Shown here one piece after another: positions 1-9,039 of a stretch of DNA of 64,000 bases. The DNA lies in contig NZ_JACVMU010000001.1 in the NCBI RefSeq assembly GCF_014529985.1, forward strand, positions 496,001 through 560,000, read 5' to 3'. The stretch is from Leucobacter sp. cx-42 (GTDB taxonomy: Bacteria; Actinomycetota; Actinomycetes; Actinomycetales; Microbacteriaceae). How positions within the stretch are numbered: position 1 is the stretch's first letter; every line of letters starts with the position of its first letter. The notes under the pieces were generated by a model. It was not told where the DNA came from. It did no database searches and was given only the letters and a program-made list of their open reading frames with translations. The translations under genes and the position numbers were made by a program.

Positions 1-525
1 CTGGCCAGCTGAGACTGCGACGCCCATGGCGCCGCTCCAGATCTCACCCTGGTACTGCGACAGGCTAGACAGGAGATCTTGCAACCAGTTCTTCATCTCA
101 TCAACCGGGAGTCCCCAGCTGTTGTGCGAAATCCAGAGCAAAGACTCTTGCCAGACCTGTTCAGATCGGGTTACGAGGTCGTCGAGCCCATTCCGCAACT
201 GCGAGACGATGAGGGTAATCAACACCCACAGCGTCGCAAACAGCAGGATGAGCGAAGAGAGCACACCCGACCAACGCGGCAGTCCGCGTCGTTCAAACCA
301 GCTCACGATCGGCATCAACAGCGCCGTCAGCAGAATTGCGATCAGGACGGGCACGACAATAATGCGTACCTGCACGATGCCCCAGAGCAGAGCTGCAGAG
401 GCCAGGGCGATAATAATCAGTCGCCATGACCAAGCCGCGGCAACGCGAATACCGAGCGGTAGCTCGTATGTTGCGTTGCGCTCGTCCACCGGTTCACCCG
501 AGGATCCACCACGTTGTTCTTCCAC
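1..525 (-). CDS. AI-2E family transporter (N-terminal part)
   Basis: The visible 175 residues start with a short polar stretch and then two hydrophobic helices around residues 30-70 (WRLIIIALASAALLWGI, then VVPVLIAILLTALLMPIV with the family-typical SWFERRGLPR following), then a third helix. This is the N-terminal layout of the AI-2E/YdiK (PF01594) membrane proteins, roughly 350-400 residues in full; the C-terminal half lies beyond the window. Substrate cannot be told: members include AI-2 exporters and Na+/H+ antiporters. GTG start chosen because an in-frame stop lies 27 bases upstream and a -10-like TAGACT sits 7 bases before it, suggesting a leaderless message. Confidence 0.82.
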   Translation of the reverse strand, partial: MEEQRGGSSGEPVDERNATYELPLGIRVAAAWSWRLIIIALASAALLWGIVQVRIIVVPVLIAILLTALLMPIVSWFERRGLPRWSGVLSSLILLFATLWVLITLIVSQLRNGLDDLVTRSEQVWQESLLWISHNSWGLPVDEMKNWLQDLLSSLSQYQGEIWSGAMGVAVSAGQ

Positions 526-532
526 ACTGGTC

Positions 533-538
533 AGTCTA
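533..538 (-). promoter_or_regulatory. -10 box of leaderless AI-2E gene
   Basis: TAGACT on the minus strand ends 7 bases before the GTG start; no Shine-Dalgarno fits in that space. Confidence 0.5.
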
Positions 539-604
539 CTGACGTGCTACTCCATGTGGCGCATGTAATTCACAGCAATCGGGCGCGGATCGGCCAAACG
601 AAAA

Positions 605-634
605 GGGGCGGACCGGCTTTCGCCGATCCGCCCC
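605..634 (-). terminator. Terminator after pit operon
   Basis: Hairpin with 12-bp arms (GGGGCGGACCGG against CCGATCCGCCCC, one mismatch) and a 6-base loop, followed on the minus strand by a T run. It lies 13 bases after the stop of the small membrane gene. Confidence 0.8.
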
Positions 635-647
635 AAAATTCCTGTGA

Positions 648-944
648 TTAGCCGTGCAGCGCAGGGACAATCAGGTAGATGCCCACAAGCACGACCACAG
701 CCGAGAGCGCGAAGCATACGTATGCGCCTGCGGTTGCCCAACCGGGGCGGCCGTCTTCTTCAAGGTCATCGTCTTCAGCATCGCGCGAAGGACCGTTGGG
801 CGCCTTCGAGCCGTCAGCAAGACGCGGCGCAGGCTTCGGTGTTGCGAGGAAGCGGATACCGAGCGAGTACAGGGCAACTACGAAGACCGACGCGAAGAGC
901 GCTGCTCCGAAGACCTGAACGAATGCGATCCAGTCGATGGTCAT
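648..944 (-). CDS. Small two-TM protein of pit operon
   Basis: A 98-residue protein with one membrane helix near residues 8-33, a charged linker (about residues 38-66, rich in Asp/Glu) and a second helix near 70-96. It is not a recognised enzyme. Its ATG overlaps the stop of the phosphate transporter by four bases (ATGA), so the two are translationally coupled and the protein probably accompanies Pit in the membrane. The same kind of small partner is common after pit in Microbacteriaceae (family knowledge). Function unknown. Confidence 0.7.
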   Translation of the reverse strand: MTIDWIAFVQVFGAALFASVFVVALYSLGIRFLATPKPAPRLADGSKAPNGPSRDAEDDDLEEDGRPGWATAGAYVCFALSAVVVLVGIYLIVPALHG

Positions 945-2239
945 TTGTCGCCGTCCTTCTTCTGCTGCTTTTCTGCAGCACGTGCTGCCTTTTCTGCTTC
1001 ACGCGCAGCCTTGTCAGAACGCACGGCGCTCTGTGCAACGGGAGTGAGGGGCGGGAGGGTGCCGGTCTTGGTGCGAACACGCTTGACCTTGCTCTTACGA
1101 ATACGGACCGCGTGGCCTGCCTCAGCGACGTCTGCAATTGCGTTCGAAGCCGTAACCGCATTGCGGCGCGAGCGGAAGAAGATGAATCCGATCACGAGCG
1201 CGCCAACGACCGCGTCGATGATGATGCCAACCATGCCGAGGTGAGCGATGACCGCCGCAAGCGCGCCGACGAGGCCGGCTGCGGGGAGGGTGAAGAGCCA
1301 GCCGGAAGCAATGCGGCCGACGGTACGCCAACGCACGGTCGAACCACGGCGGCCGAGGCCGGAGCCGATGACCGAGCCCGAAGCAACCTGAGTCGTCGAG
1401 AGTGCGAAGCCGAGGTGGCTCGAAGCGAGAATCGTTGCAGCGGTCGAAACCTCAGCGGCGAAGCCCTGCGCGGGCTTGACATCGGTGAGGCCCGAGCCCA
1501 TCGTGCGGATGATTCGCCAGCCACCGGAGTAGGTACCAATTGCAATCGCGAGTGCACACGCGATGATGACCCAGAGATGGGGGCCAGTGTCGGGATCCTG
1601 CATGTTCGCGGCAACGAGCGTGAGGGTAATCACGCCCATGGTCTTCTGCGCGTCGTTCGTGCCGTGCGCAAGTGCAATCAGCGACGACGACACGATCTGT
1701 GCGTAACGGAAGCGGCCGCGGCCGTCCTTCTTACCGTCGTGACGACGGGTAATTGCATACGCAGTCTTAGTCGCGGCGAATGCCACGATGCCAGCGGTGA
1801 GCGGTGCAGCAAGCGCGGGCAGCAGGATCTTCGAAACGAGACCGCCACCGTTAATCGCGCCAAAACCGGCGCCGACAACTGCGGCACCAATGAGACCACC
1901 GAAGAGTGCGTGTGACGAGCTCGAGGGCAGGCCGTAGAGCCAGGTCACTAGGTTCCAGACAACGGCGCCAATGAGGCCCGCAAAGATCATTTCTGGCGTA
2001 ATAAGTACGCCACCATCGCCCTCATTGATGAGACCGTTTGAAATTGTCTTTGCGACCTCAGTTGAGAGGAACGCGCCGACAAGATTCAAGATTGCAGCCA
2101 AAGCGACTGCGGTCTTCGGCTTCAGTGCACCGGTTGCGATGGGCGTAGCCATCGCGTTTGCGGTGTCATGGAAGCCGTTCGTGAAGTCGAAGAAAAGCGC
2201 TAGCACGATGACTAGCAAGACGACGATCGTGAGTTCCAC
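941..2239 (-). CDS. pit: Inorganic phosphate transporter, Pit family
   Basis: Low-affinity, proton-coupled uptake of (metal-)phosphate across the cytoplasmic membrane. The N-terminus carries the PiT signature FDFTNGFHDTANAMA, repeated in inverted form in the second half (FALAHGTNDAQKTMG-like, seen as ALAHGTNDAQKTMGVI), with about ten hydrophobic helices and a C-terminal basic/Ala-rich tail of about 50 residues. The GTG at 2239 is preferred over the longer frame because Pit proteins start a few residues before this first helix, and the upstream extension is Arg-rich and not membrane-like. About 432 residues, slightly longer than E. coli PitA-core homologues because of the tail. Confidence 0.93.
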   Translation of the reverse strand: MELTIVVLLVIVLALFFDFTNGFHDTANAMATPIATGALKPKTAVALAAILNLVGAFLSTEVAKTISNGLINEGDGGVLITPEMIFAGLIGAVVWNLVTWLYGLPSSSSHALFGGLIGAAVVGAGFGAINGGGLVSKILLPALAAPLTAGIVAFAATKTAYAITRRHDGKKDGRGRFRYAQIVSSSLIALAHGTNDAQKTMGVITLTLVAANMQDPDTGPHLWVIIACALAIAIGTYSGGWRIIRTMGSGLTDVKPAQGFAAEVSTAATILASSHLGFALSTTQVASGSVIGSGLGRRGSTVRWRTVGRIASGWLFTLPAAGLVGALAAVIAHLGMVGIIIDAVVGALVIGFIFFRSRRNAVTASNAIADVAEAGHAVRIRKSKVKRVRTKTGTLPPLTPVAQSAVRSDKAAREAEKAARAAEKQQKKDGDK

Positions 2240-2455
2240 CGGTCTCTTTTCGTTTGCATGTAATGCGAAATGTCGACGCGCGCGAAAGCCAGCCGATGTA
2301 GCCATCCCGTCATACGCTCGTCACTTAATGTTTCCACCTCAGTAACCAGAGGTCAAGCTGAGCGCGCACGTCCGAAGATCCAAAAAATCCAAGCGTTCAC
2401 AGGCAGAGAATCATAAACTGAGAATTGGCTTGAAACGCCCTGAAAGGAGCACGCC

Positions 2456-2731
2456 ATGAGTGCAGCTGAAATTGCCGATTTCACCCCAGAAAGCGGCGCA
2501 ATCACGATGTTCTCGACGAGCTGGTGCAGCTACTGCAAGCGTCTGAAGACCATGCTTGACAAGACCGGCATCCCCTACGAGATCGTCGATATTGAAAACA
2601 CCGAAGGCACGGAAGAACTCGTGAAGTCGGTCAATGGTGGCAACGCTGTTGTGCCGACCGTTGTCTTCCCCGACGGAACGACCGCAACGAACCCCTCGTT
2701 GCAGGACGTCCAGGCACGCCTCGGCGCCTAG
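2456..2731 (+). CDS. Mycoredoxin-type glutaredoxin
   Basis: A 91-residue thioredoxin-fold protein with the redox motif CSYC at residues 23-26 (STSWCSYCKRLK), the cis-Pro region NAVVPTVVFPDG and short helical ends. Mycoredoxins use mycothiol to reduce mixed disulfides in actinobacteria, usually with CGYC or CPYC; the Ser in the dipeptide is a mild variant. A good Shine-Dalgarno (AAAGGAG) precedes the ATG. It stands alone, ending at a strong convergent terminator shared with pfkA. Confidence 0.85.
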   Translation: MSAAEIADFTPESGAITMFSTSWCSYCKRLKTMLDKTGIPYEIVDIENTEGTEELVKSVNGGNAVVPTVVFPDGTTATNPSLQDVQARLGA

Positions 2732-2759
2732 TTTTCTCGGCGTCTCGCGACGCCTCCAC

Positions 2760-2797
2760 GTGTGGGGCGGATCCGACAGCTCGGATCCGCCCCACAC
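2760..2797. terminator. Bidirectional terminator, mycoredoxin/pfkA
   Basis: Perfect 17-bp inverted repeat (arms 2760-2776 and 2781-2797) around a 4-base loop CAGC, lying between two convergent genes. No clear T run on either side, but stem strength is very high. Confidence 0.75.
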
Positions 2798-2808
2798 GCA
2801 TATCCGGA

Positions 2809-3822
2809 CTACCCGAAGTTTGCGCGCACGGCCGCGTACCGCGCCTCGGGTACCCGCTTGAGCTTGCCGGCAATCTCCATGATGGGCACCGCGACGATCT
2901 CGTCGCCGCGCAGGGCCATGAGGTTGCCCCACTCCCCCTCGGCGATCGCGTCCGCACCGGCAATTCCTGTGCGGGTTGCCAGTACGCGGTCAAAGGCCGA
3001 AGGCGATCCGCCCCGCTGCAGGTGACCAAGCACGGTCGCACGTGTCTCGATGCCGGTGCATTCCTCGATGCGCTGAGCGAGATGATCGCCAATGCCGTGC
3101 GCGCCACCTCGCAGTTCAGCAGGCTGCTCACCCGCAAAGTCGAAGCCCTCGGCAACGACCACGAGCGCAGAGCGGTCGCGATCAGTGACGTGCTTCACCC
3201 ACGCGCACACCTGGTCGAGTGTCTCCGGCTGCTCTGGGATGAGCATGACGTGAGCGCCGCCTGCGATGCCCGCGTGCAGCGCGATCCAGCCCGCGTCCCG
3301 GCCCATCACTTCAAGCACCATGCAGCGGTTGTGTGATTCGCCCGTCGTCCGCAGCCGGTCGATTGCTTCAGTGGCAATGCCAACTGCGGTGTCGAACCCG
3401 AAGGTGTAGTCCGTCCCTGCGAGATCGTTGTCAATCGTCTTCGGCAGGCCGATCACATTGAATCCGACACGGTCGAGCAGTCCAGCTACGCGCTGGGTGC
3501 CGTCGCCACCGATGAGAATCATGCCGTCGAGGTCATATTCAGCCATCTTGCTGCGCAGATCCGCGAATTCTTCCTCGGTGCCGTCCTTCGACGGGAACGG
3601 TGACCAGCGACTCGTGCCAATAAACACGCCACCGCGCGGTGAAAGCCCACGCACCGCGGCGCGGTCGAGCGTGACGAGCTCGTTCTCGTGGAAGCCGCGC
3701 CAGCCGTCGATAAAGCCGACCATCTCACAGCCGTGTACCTCGGTGCCGCGCAAGACGGCTCCGCGGATCGCAGCGTTCATTCCGGGGCTGTCGCCGCCCG
3801 AGCACAAGACACCAATTCGCAT
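2809..3822 (-). CDS. pfkA: 6-phosphofructokinase
   Basis: Phosphorylates fructose 6-phosphate to the 1,6-bisphosphate in glycolysis. Visible motifs: N-terminal CSGGDSPGMNAAIRG, GGDGT at residues 105-109, PKTIDND with the catalytic Asp near 131, and MGRDAGWIAL. Gly at the second position of the GGDG motif points to ATP rather than pyrophosphate as donor, while Lys128 in PKTIDND is shared with PPi-type enzymes; this Gly/Lys pairing is typical of the actinobacterial group III enzymes (family knowledge). 337 residues. ATG start is preceded by TAGGCT at 6 bases, so probably leaderless. Confidence 0.93.
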   Translation of the reverse strand: MRIGVLCSGGDSPGMNAAIRGAVLRGTEVHGCEMVGFIDGWRGFHENELVTLDRAAVRGLSPRGGVFIGTSRWSPFPSKDGTEEEFADLRSKMAEYDLDGMILIGGDGTQRVAGLLDRVGFNVIGLPKTIDNDLAGTDYTFGFDTAVGIATEAIDRLRTTGESHNRCMVLEVMGRDAGWIALHAGIAGGAHVMLIPEQPETLDQVCAWVKHVTDRDRSALVVVAEGFDFAGEQPAELRGGAHGIGDHLAQRIEECTGIETRATVLGHLQRGGSPSAFDRVLATRTGIAGADAIAEGEWGNLMALRGDEIVAVPIMEIAGKLKRVPEARYAAVRANFG

Positions 3823-3828
3823 GGCGCC

Positions 3829-3834
3829 AGCCTA
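3829..3834 (-). promoter_or_regulatory. -10 box of leaderless pfkA
   Basis: TAGGCT on the minus strand, 6 bases before the ATG. Confidence 0.6.
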
Positions 3835-3883
3835 GCGATTCCACAGCCTCGATAGGGAGTGTCTCCCCCGAAGACGGTGCGGG

Positions 3884-6025
3884 TTACGCCTCCGCGATCG
3901 CGCGCTCGAGCACGCTGATGAGCGCGAGCAGCTGAACCGGGTCAGCGTTCTCCTCCTGCGCAGGAGCTCCGTCGAGTGCACGCGCCGCGAGACCGGCCTT
4001 GCCGTCGATGAGTTCGGCGATCCGCGCATCAATGGTCTGCGCCGCGATAATGCGCCAAGCGGTCACCGGCTCGACCTGGCCAATGCGGTGCACGCGGTCG
4101 ATCGCCTGAGTCTGCTCGGCGTCGGTCCAGCTGAGCTCTGCGAGCACAACGTTCGACGATGCCTGCAGGTTGACGCCAACACCTGCCGCGGTGAGCGAGC
4201 AGACTGCGACCGCAACCTCGGGATCCTTGTTGAACGCGTCGATCTGCTCCTGGCGGAACGTCGCGGTCTGATCGCCACGAATCGACACCGTCTTGAGACC
4301 CATCTCGGCCAACTGCGCCTCTGCGCGGTCCATCACGTGAATATGCTTCGCAAAGAATACGACCTTGCCGACCGAGCGCGCGAGCTGCGCGGTGTAGTCG
4401 ACAGCGAGCGACGCCTTGGCCTCGCCAATCGTGCGAACCATCGAGAAGACGTTGAGGCCGTCTGCCGAAGCGTTCGCCTCTTCGAGCTCCTGCATGCAGA
4501 CCATGCGGATGATCGCTTCGTCGGACAGCTTCGCGCCGAGCTTGCCGCCCTTGATGGTGGTGAAGCGATCGAGCAGCTTGCGAGCGAGCTTCGTCTCGGC
4601 ATCACGAATGCCGCGACCGAGATCGTCATCAAGCTCAACGGGAAGGTCGACCACGCGCTTCGCGGGAAGATCGGCTGCAACGTCAATCTTGCGACGACGC
4701 ACGATACCCATCGAGACCACGCTCTCGCGCGCCGCAGGGTAGAACGCAGGATCGGCCGGGGTCCAGCCGTTGTTCTCCAGCTTGGCCATGAGCTCGGGGC
4801 CGGGCTTTTCAGCGTCGGTCCAGCCGAGGAAGCGCCAGATCGCGCGGAAGTCATCGACCTCATTGATGAGCGGGGTACCACTCAACGCGATTGTCAGCGG
4901 CTGCACACCGGGAGTGCGCTCACGAATGCTCTCTGCAATCGAGAGCACCGCCTTTGACCGCTGCGACTGCACGTTCTTGATCATGTGCGCCTCATCGACG
5001 ACCATGCCCTTGAAGCCGAAGCGTGAAATCCAGCTGAGGTGACGGTCAAGAATGTCGTAGTTCACGACAAACACGTCTGCGAACGCGTCCATATCGCGGC
5101 CATCACCGTGGATGACGGTGACACTGCGCTGCGGCGTCCAGCGCTCAACCTCACGTGCCCAGTTCATCTTCACGACGTTTGGGACAACAACGAGCAGCGG
5201 ATAGGCGTCTGCGACCGATGCCGCAAGCACCGACTGCGCGGTTTTGCCAAGGCCTGGCTCATCTGCGAGCAGGAAGCTGCGGTGGCCGTCACGCACACTC
5301 GCGAGGAACTTCGCCTGGTGCTTCATCAGCTCGCGACCCTGTGGCGCGAGGCGATCGGGGACGGGCGGATCGGGCAGCGCCATGCACGCTGCACCCTGGC
5401 CACCCTGTTCAAACGACTTCAGCAGCGGGCTCAGCAGCTCCCAGTTCGCCAGGCGAACGACGGGGGTCGGGCCACGCTGGGCGTCCAGGCCGGGTGCGAG
5501 GAACGGATTCGACAGCATGCGGGCTTCGATGCCAGCGGGCTCAACCTGGCGTTCGGCAAGCTCTGCGGGAACGACCTTTGCGACCGCGGTCTCGACCGGC
5601 GCGGGAGCTTCCTCAGGAACGTCGATGCCTGCCTGGACGAGCATCTTTCGCTTCAGCGCGCGGGTCGCCTCAGGTACGTTCGCTGCCGGCTCGAGCAAGG
5701 TAATGAGGCTCGTATCGCGTGCGGCGGTCTTCGCGAGAATCGATGCGACGCCGTCCAGACGCTTGAGCGTCTCTGCACGCTCTGCAGCACTGACCTGCTC
5801 GTCAGACTTCACACGGGCACGCTCTTCACGCATGAGGAGCGCAATCGCTTGGAACTTCGCACGGTTCTGCGGAGTGGCCTTGCCACGCTGCGCCGAAGCT
5901 TCTACCTCGCGCACCGCACGAGCGAGCAGCGGGATGATGCCCTCGTTATGCGTGTGCTTGCGACGGCCATTCGAGCGCGACGAATTCTTCGAAGCAGACT
6001 TGCGCGTACCAGCGTTGCTTGCCAA
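3884..6025 (-). CDS. SNF2-family DEAD/DEAH helicase-like ATPase
   Basis: A 713-residue DNA translocase-type protein. The first 170 residues are charged and Lys/Arg/Ala-rich with no recognised domain. From about 235 follows the SNF2 ATPase core: Walker A DEPGLGKT (255-262), DEAH box (344-347), SGTPLINE motif III, then the C-terminal RecA lobe with VNLQASSNVVLAE and the motif VI DRVHRIGQ. Start is a TTG with AGGAG five bases upstream. It lacks the SWIM or other typical accessory domains, so a role in DNA repair or restriction-like remodelling can only be guessed. Stands alone between pfkA and ribF. Confidence 0.85.
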   Translation of the reverse strand: MASNAGTRKSASKNSSRSNGRRKHTHNEGIIPLLARAVREVEASAQRGKATPQNRAKFQAIALLMREERARVKSDEQVSAAERAETLKRLDGVASILAKTAARDTSLITLLEPAANVPEATRALKRKMLVQAGIDVPEEAPAPVETAVAKVVPAELAERQVEPAGIEARMLSNPFLAPGLDAQRGPTPVVRLANWELLSPLLKSFEQGGQGAACMALPDPPVPDRLAPQGRELMKHQAKFLASVRDGHRSFLLADEPGLGKTAQSVLAASVADAYPLLVVVPNVVKMNWAREVERWTPQRSVTVIHGDGRDMDAFADVFVVNYDILDRHLSWISRFGFKGMVVDEAHMIKNVQSQRSKAVLSIAESIRERTPGVQPLTIALSGTPLINEVDDFRAIWRFLGWTDAEKPGPELMAKLENNGWTPADPAFYPAARESVVSMGIVRRRKIDVAADLPAKRVVDLPVELDDDLGRGIRDAETKLARKLLDRFTTIKGGKLGAKLSDEAIIRMVCMQELEEANASADGLNVFSMVRTIGEAKASLAVDYTAQLARSVGKVVFFAKHIHVMDRAEAQLAEMGLKTVSIRGDQTATFRQEQIDAFNKDPEVAVAVCSLTAAGVGVNLQASSNVVLAELSWTDAEQTQAIDRVHRIGQVEPVTAWRIIAAQTIDARIAELIDGKAGLAARALDGAPAQEENADPVQLLALISVLERAIAEA

Positions 6026-6114
6026 TGGATCTCCTGATCGGCGGGGTGTGCTGTTGCGCGCCTAGCAACGTGAATAACACGGAGGCGCAACACCTGAGCG
6101 ACCGAAACCTCGGT

Positions 6115-7056
6115 CTACGCAGATTCTAGCACCCTACGCGTCTGCGCGACGTCTTCTGCCATCTGTTCAAGGAGCGCGTCGAGCGAGTCGTACTTCTCCA
6201 TGCCGCGCAAGCGCTGCAAGAACTGCACCTCGATCGGCTTGCCATACAGATCGCCGGTGAAATCGAGAATGAACGCCTCAACACGGGACTCTGCATTCGG
6301 CGTGAACGTCGGGTTGTTTCCCACCGAGATTGCGGCCTCGTGCCGCTGACCGTCAAGCACCACCCAGCCAGCGTAAACGCCGTCTGCTGGCACCTTGCCC
6401 TCGACCTCGCCGCCGAGGTTTGCCGTGGGGAACCCGATCTCACGACCGCGCGCATCACCGTGCACGACAGTGGCGCGGATCGCGTAGGTGCGACCGAGCA
6501 TCTCAGCAGCGGCCCGCATGTCGCCGACCTGCAGCGCCTCACGAATCATCGACGATGACACGTTGCCTACGCCGGGGCAAGCCACGCCATCGACCACCTC
6601 GACCGTGAAACCGTACTGCTCACTTGCGGCAACGAGCATAGCTGCATCGCCCTGGCCGCGGTGGCCGAAGCGGAAGTCTGCGCCAAGGATGATGTGCTTC
6701 GCATTGAGTTCACGAACGAGCACGTCTGAGATGAATTGATCCGCCGGGATCGCAGCAAACTCAGCGTTGAAATCGACCATGACGCAGATCTCAACACCGA
6801 TCTCCGCGAGCAGCTCGAGTCGCTGGTTCGGGCTCGTGAGCGCGACGGGGCACGCCTCGGGATTCAAGAACCGCATGGGATGATCCGCGAAGGTGAGCAC
6901 CGCCGAGGTCAGCCCCTCAGCCTCAGCAACCGCACGCATACGCGCGAGAATGCTGCGGTGGCCCAGGTGAATGCCGTCAAACTTGCCAACGGCGACCACA
7001 GAGCCGTGGCTCACCATGGCCGGCTGGACCTGATCTGCCGATGAAACCGTAAGCAT
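6115..7056 (-). CDS. ribF: Bifunctional riboflavin kinase/FAD synthetase
   Basis: Converts riboflavin to FMN and then FAD. N-terminal nucleotidyl transferase domain with VAVGKFDGIHLGHRSIL (HxGH at 30-33) and SSMIREAL; C-terminal flavokinase domain with GFPTANL and the YGVWV-like segment GVYAGWV. 313 residues, usual length. It starts 3 bases after the stop of the upstream membrane gene, so it is probably co-transcribed from the truB side. The truB-ribF linkage is the common bacterial order. Confidence 0.95.
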   Translation of the reverse strand: MLTVSSADQVQPAMVSHGSVVAVGKFDGIHLGHRSILARMRAVAEAEGLTSAVLTFADHPMRFLNPEACPVALTSPNQRLELLAEIGVEICVMVDFNAEFAAIPADQFISDVLVRELNAKHIILGADFRFGHRGQGDAAMLVAASEQYGFTVEVVDGVACPGVGNVSSSMIREALQVGDMRAAAEMLGRTYAIRATVVHGDARGREIGFPTANLGGEVEGKVPADGVYAGWVVLDGQRHEAAISVGNNPTFTPNAESRVEAFILDFTGDLYGKPIEVQFLQRLRGMEKYDSLDALLEQMAEDVAQTRRVLESA

Positions 7057-7059
7057 AAG

Positions 7060-7506
7060 TTACGCCTTTGCGCTTGGGCGCGTACGCCAGAGCCAAATGA
7101 GGCCGAGCACGGGAAGCACGACCGGGATCCACACGTAGCCCGAGCCAAAGTGCGACCAGACCGACGCGTGCGCGAAGTACTGCGGCACCGCGTAGCTCAG
7201 CACGCCAACGATAACGACGCCTGCGAGCTCAAATGAGAGCGCTCCCCAGGCGATCTTGCGCCAGACTCCGTGACGCTTCATCAGTGCGATCGCCGCAACG
7301 ATGTAGACCACGCCAGACAGTGCTGACAGCGAGTAGGCAACGGGTGCCTCATCGAACTTCGAAATGATCTGGTAGACCGAACGGAACGTCGCAGCAAGCG
7401 CGAGCACAATGTAGGCCGCGATAAGGACTTTTCCCAGGCCGCCTAGGCGCTCCGTGGACTTTGCTGCTTCACCAGATTCGGTGGTTACCTGATCGACGTT
7501 TGACAC
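7060..7506 (-). CDS. Four-TM membrane protein
   Basis: 148 residues: a polar N-terminus of about 25, then four hydrophobic helices (about 27-45, 57-77, 86-107, 123-141) and a short basic tail. No family recognised. GTG start with TAGACT 6 bases upstream, which suggests it opens its own leaderless transcript and carries ribF behind it. Function unknown. Confidence 0.7.
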   Translation of the reverse strand: MSNVDQVTTESGEAAKSTERLGGLGKVLIAAYIVLALAATFRSVYQIISKFDEAPVAYSLSALSGVVYIVAAIALMKRHGVWRKIAWGALSFELAGVVIVGVLSYAVPQYFAHASVWSHFGSGYVWIPVVLPVLGLIWLWRTRPSAKA

Positions 7507-7512
7507 CCCAGC

Positions 7513-7518
7513 AGTCTA
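7513..7518 (-). promoter_or_regulatory. -10 box of leaderless membrane gene/ribF
   Basis: TAGACT on the minus strand, 6 bases before the GTG start at 7506. Confidence 0.55.
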
Positions 7519-7556
7519 GCTGAGGTGCGCGCGTAAAGCTGAGTGCGCGTGGCTGG

Positions 7557-7922
7557 TTAGGCGCCGAGCGCCCAGATGACCCACATGCGGTAGGTCATCA
7601 CAGCGACAGCGAGGCCGATCACCGCAAGCACCAGGTTTGCCCAGCGGGTGCGGTCGATGAGCGCCCAGAATCCGGCGCCGATCGGCATGATGAACGCGAC
7701 AATGAGGTACATCCAGAACTCAAGCGGATCGCCAAGTGCGTGGTTTCCCGTCATTGGCGCAACAATCGAAATGACGATTTGGGCGAGCAACAGCACGGCG
7801 ACCAGGAGCATCGCACCCAGCGTGTAGTCGTTCGGACCCGACTTCTTTGCAGCGTAAAGCGCACACACCACCGCGGCGATGAGCGAAACGGCGATCGTGA
7901 CGACCGTGAACCAGAGAATCAT
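7557..7922 (-). CDS. Four-TM membrane protein
   Basis: 121 residues, almost entirely hydrophobic, with four predicted helices (about 3-24, 35-56, 68-88, 93-115). Its ATG overlaps the stop of truB by four bases, so translation is coupled. No recognised domain; conserved-unknown membrane protein of the truB-ribF operon. Confidence 0.7.
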   Translation of the reverse strand: MILWFTVVTIAVSLIAAVVCALYAAKKSGPNDYTLGAMLLVAVLLLAQIVISIVAPMTGNHALGDPLEFWMYLIVAFIMPIGAGFWALIDRTRWANLVLAVIGLAVAVMTYRMWVIWALGA

Positions 7923-8965
7923 GCTGCGTTTCCTTCGGGAACCGGGAAGTTAGTGATGACGCGAGCGCGACCGCGCTTGATCTCGATGAGGCCAACGAGG
8001 CGCGGGGCACCAGCGGGATCAGTGGGGCCTGCGGCAGGGATAATCGCAGGACCGATCGCGGCGACGAGTGGCGCGTCGTGATCGGTCGTGCCGAGCTCCA
8101 CGCGCTTGCCATTGCCGAGGTCAAGCGTCTGCTGCGCATCAAGCTCAATGGTCGGGAACAGGGTCGCTGCGACCTCTGCCGGACCGAGGATCTTGCCGAT
8201 GCGGCCCGCAGCAAGTTCGGCGAGCGGGTTCGCGTCTGTAACCCGGAACGGGCCAACTGCCGTGCGACGGAGCGCCGTAAGGTGACCGCCAATACCGAGA
8301 TCTGCACCGAGATCACGCGCGAGCGCACGAATGTAGGTGCCGGAGGAGCAGTCCACGACCGCATCGATGTCGATGACCGTATGTGCGACCGCGGTTTCGG
8401 TCGCGATATCGCTCGTCACGTCGTCACCGGATACGACCGGGCCAACGGCTGCCTCCGTGAGCTGCGGGTCGCCAGCAGTAAATCGGTGGATCGTCACCGG
8501 GCGCTTCTTCAGCTCAACCTGCTCGCCAGCTCGCACACGGTCGTATGCTCGCACGCCATCGACCTTAATGGCGCTGACGGCGCTCGGGGCCTGCTCGATG
8601 GCGCCCGTGAGGGCGGTGATGCCAGTCGCGATCCGCGCACTGTCAGCTGCAACCGCGCGCACTGCGTCTGCATCTGAGATGTCTAGAACTTCGCCCTCGC
8701 GATCGTCGGTGACGGTGTTCGCTCCCAGGCGGATCGTGGTCTCATACGTCTTGTCGAGGCCGACGAGGTGAGTCAGCAGGCGGGTCGCGGGGCCGAAGCC
8801 AAGCACGAGGAGGCCGGTCGCCATCGGGTCAAGGGTGCCAGCGTGGCCGACCTTGCGGGTGCCGAGCGCGCGACGCGACTTGGCGACGACATCGTGGCTT
8901 GTCCATTCCCCGGCTTTGTCAACCAGCAGGATGCCGCCCTGGGGATATTCCGCTGCAATACTCAC
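7919..8965 (-). CDS. truB: tRNA pseudouridine(55) synthase TruB
   Basis: Makes pseudouridine 55 in the T arm of tRNAs. The N-terminus shows GGILLVDKAGEWTSHDVV and the catalytic HAGTLDPMATGLLVLG with the active Asp near residue 46, plus the YDRVRAGEQVE and SSGTYIRALARDLG segments. 348 residues, longer than E. coli TruB owing to a C-terminal PUA-like region and a short insert near residue 190. GTG start has TAGGCT 6 bases upstream, likely leaderless. Divergent from mutY. Confidence 0.96.
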   Translation of the reverse strand: MSIAAEYPQGGILLVDKAGEWTSHDVVAKSRRALGTRKVGHAGTLDPMATGLLVLGFGPATRLLTHLVGLDKTYETTIRLGANTVTDDREGEVLDISDADAVRAVAADSARIATGITALTGAIEQAPSAVSAIKVDGVRAYDRVRAGEQVELKKRPVTIHRFTAGDPQLTEAAVGPVVSGDDVTSDIATETAVAHTVIDIDAVVDCSSGTYIRALARDLGADLGIGGHLTALRRTAVGPFRVTDANPLAELAAGRIGKILGPAEVAATLFPTIELDAQQTLDLGNGKRVELGTTDHDAPLVAAIGPAIIPAAGPTDPAGAPRLVGLIEIKRGRARVITNFPVPEGNAA

Positions 8966-8971
8966 CCGAAT

Positions 8972-8977
8972 AGCCTA
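8972..8977 (-). promoter_or_regulatory. -10 box of leaderless truB
   Basis: TAGGCT on the minus strand, 6 bases before the GTG start. Confidence 0.6.
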
Positions 8978-9026
8978 CCCCGCTGTGGCCGGGGCTTTCT
9001 CCGGCGGTGTGTGCGTTCATGATCAT

Positions 9027-9032
9027 TACACT
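9027..9032 (+). promoter_or_regulatory. -10 box of leaderless mutY
   Basis: TACACT, 7 bases before the chosen ATG at 9040; this decides that start over the upstream in-frame ones. Confidence 0.5.
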
Positions 9033-9039
9033 GGGAGCG

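Noticed and set aside
4088-4957. 289-codon plus-strand frame
   Set aside because: Shadow of the SNF2-type gene.
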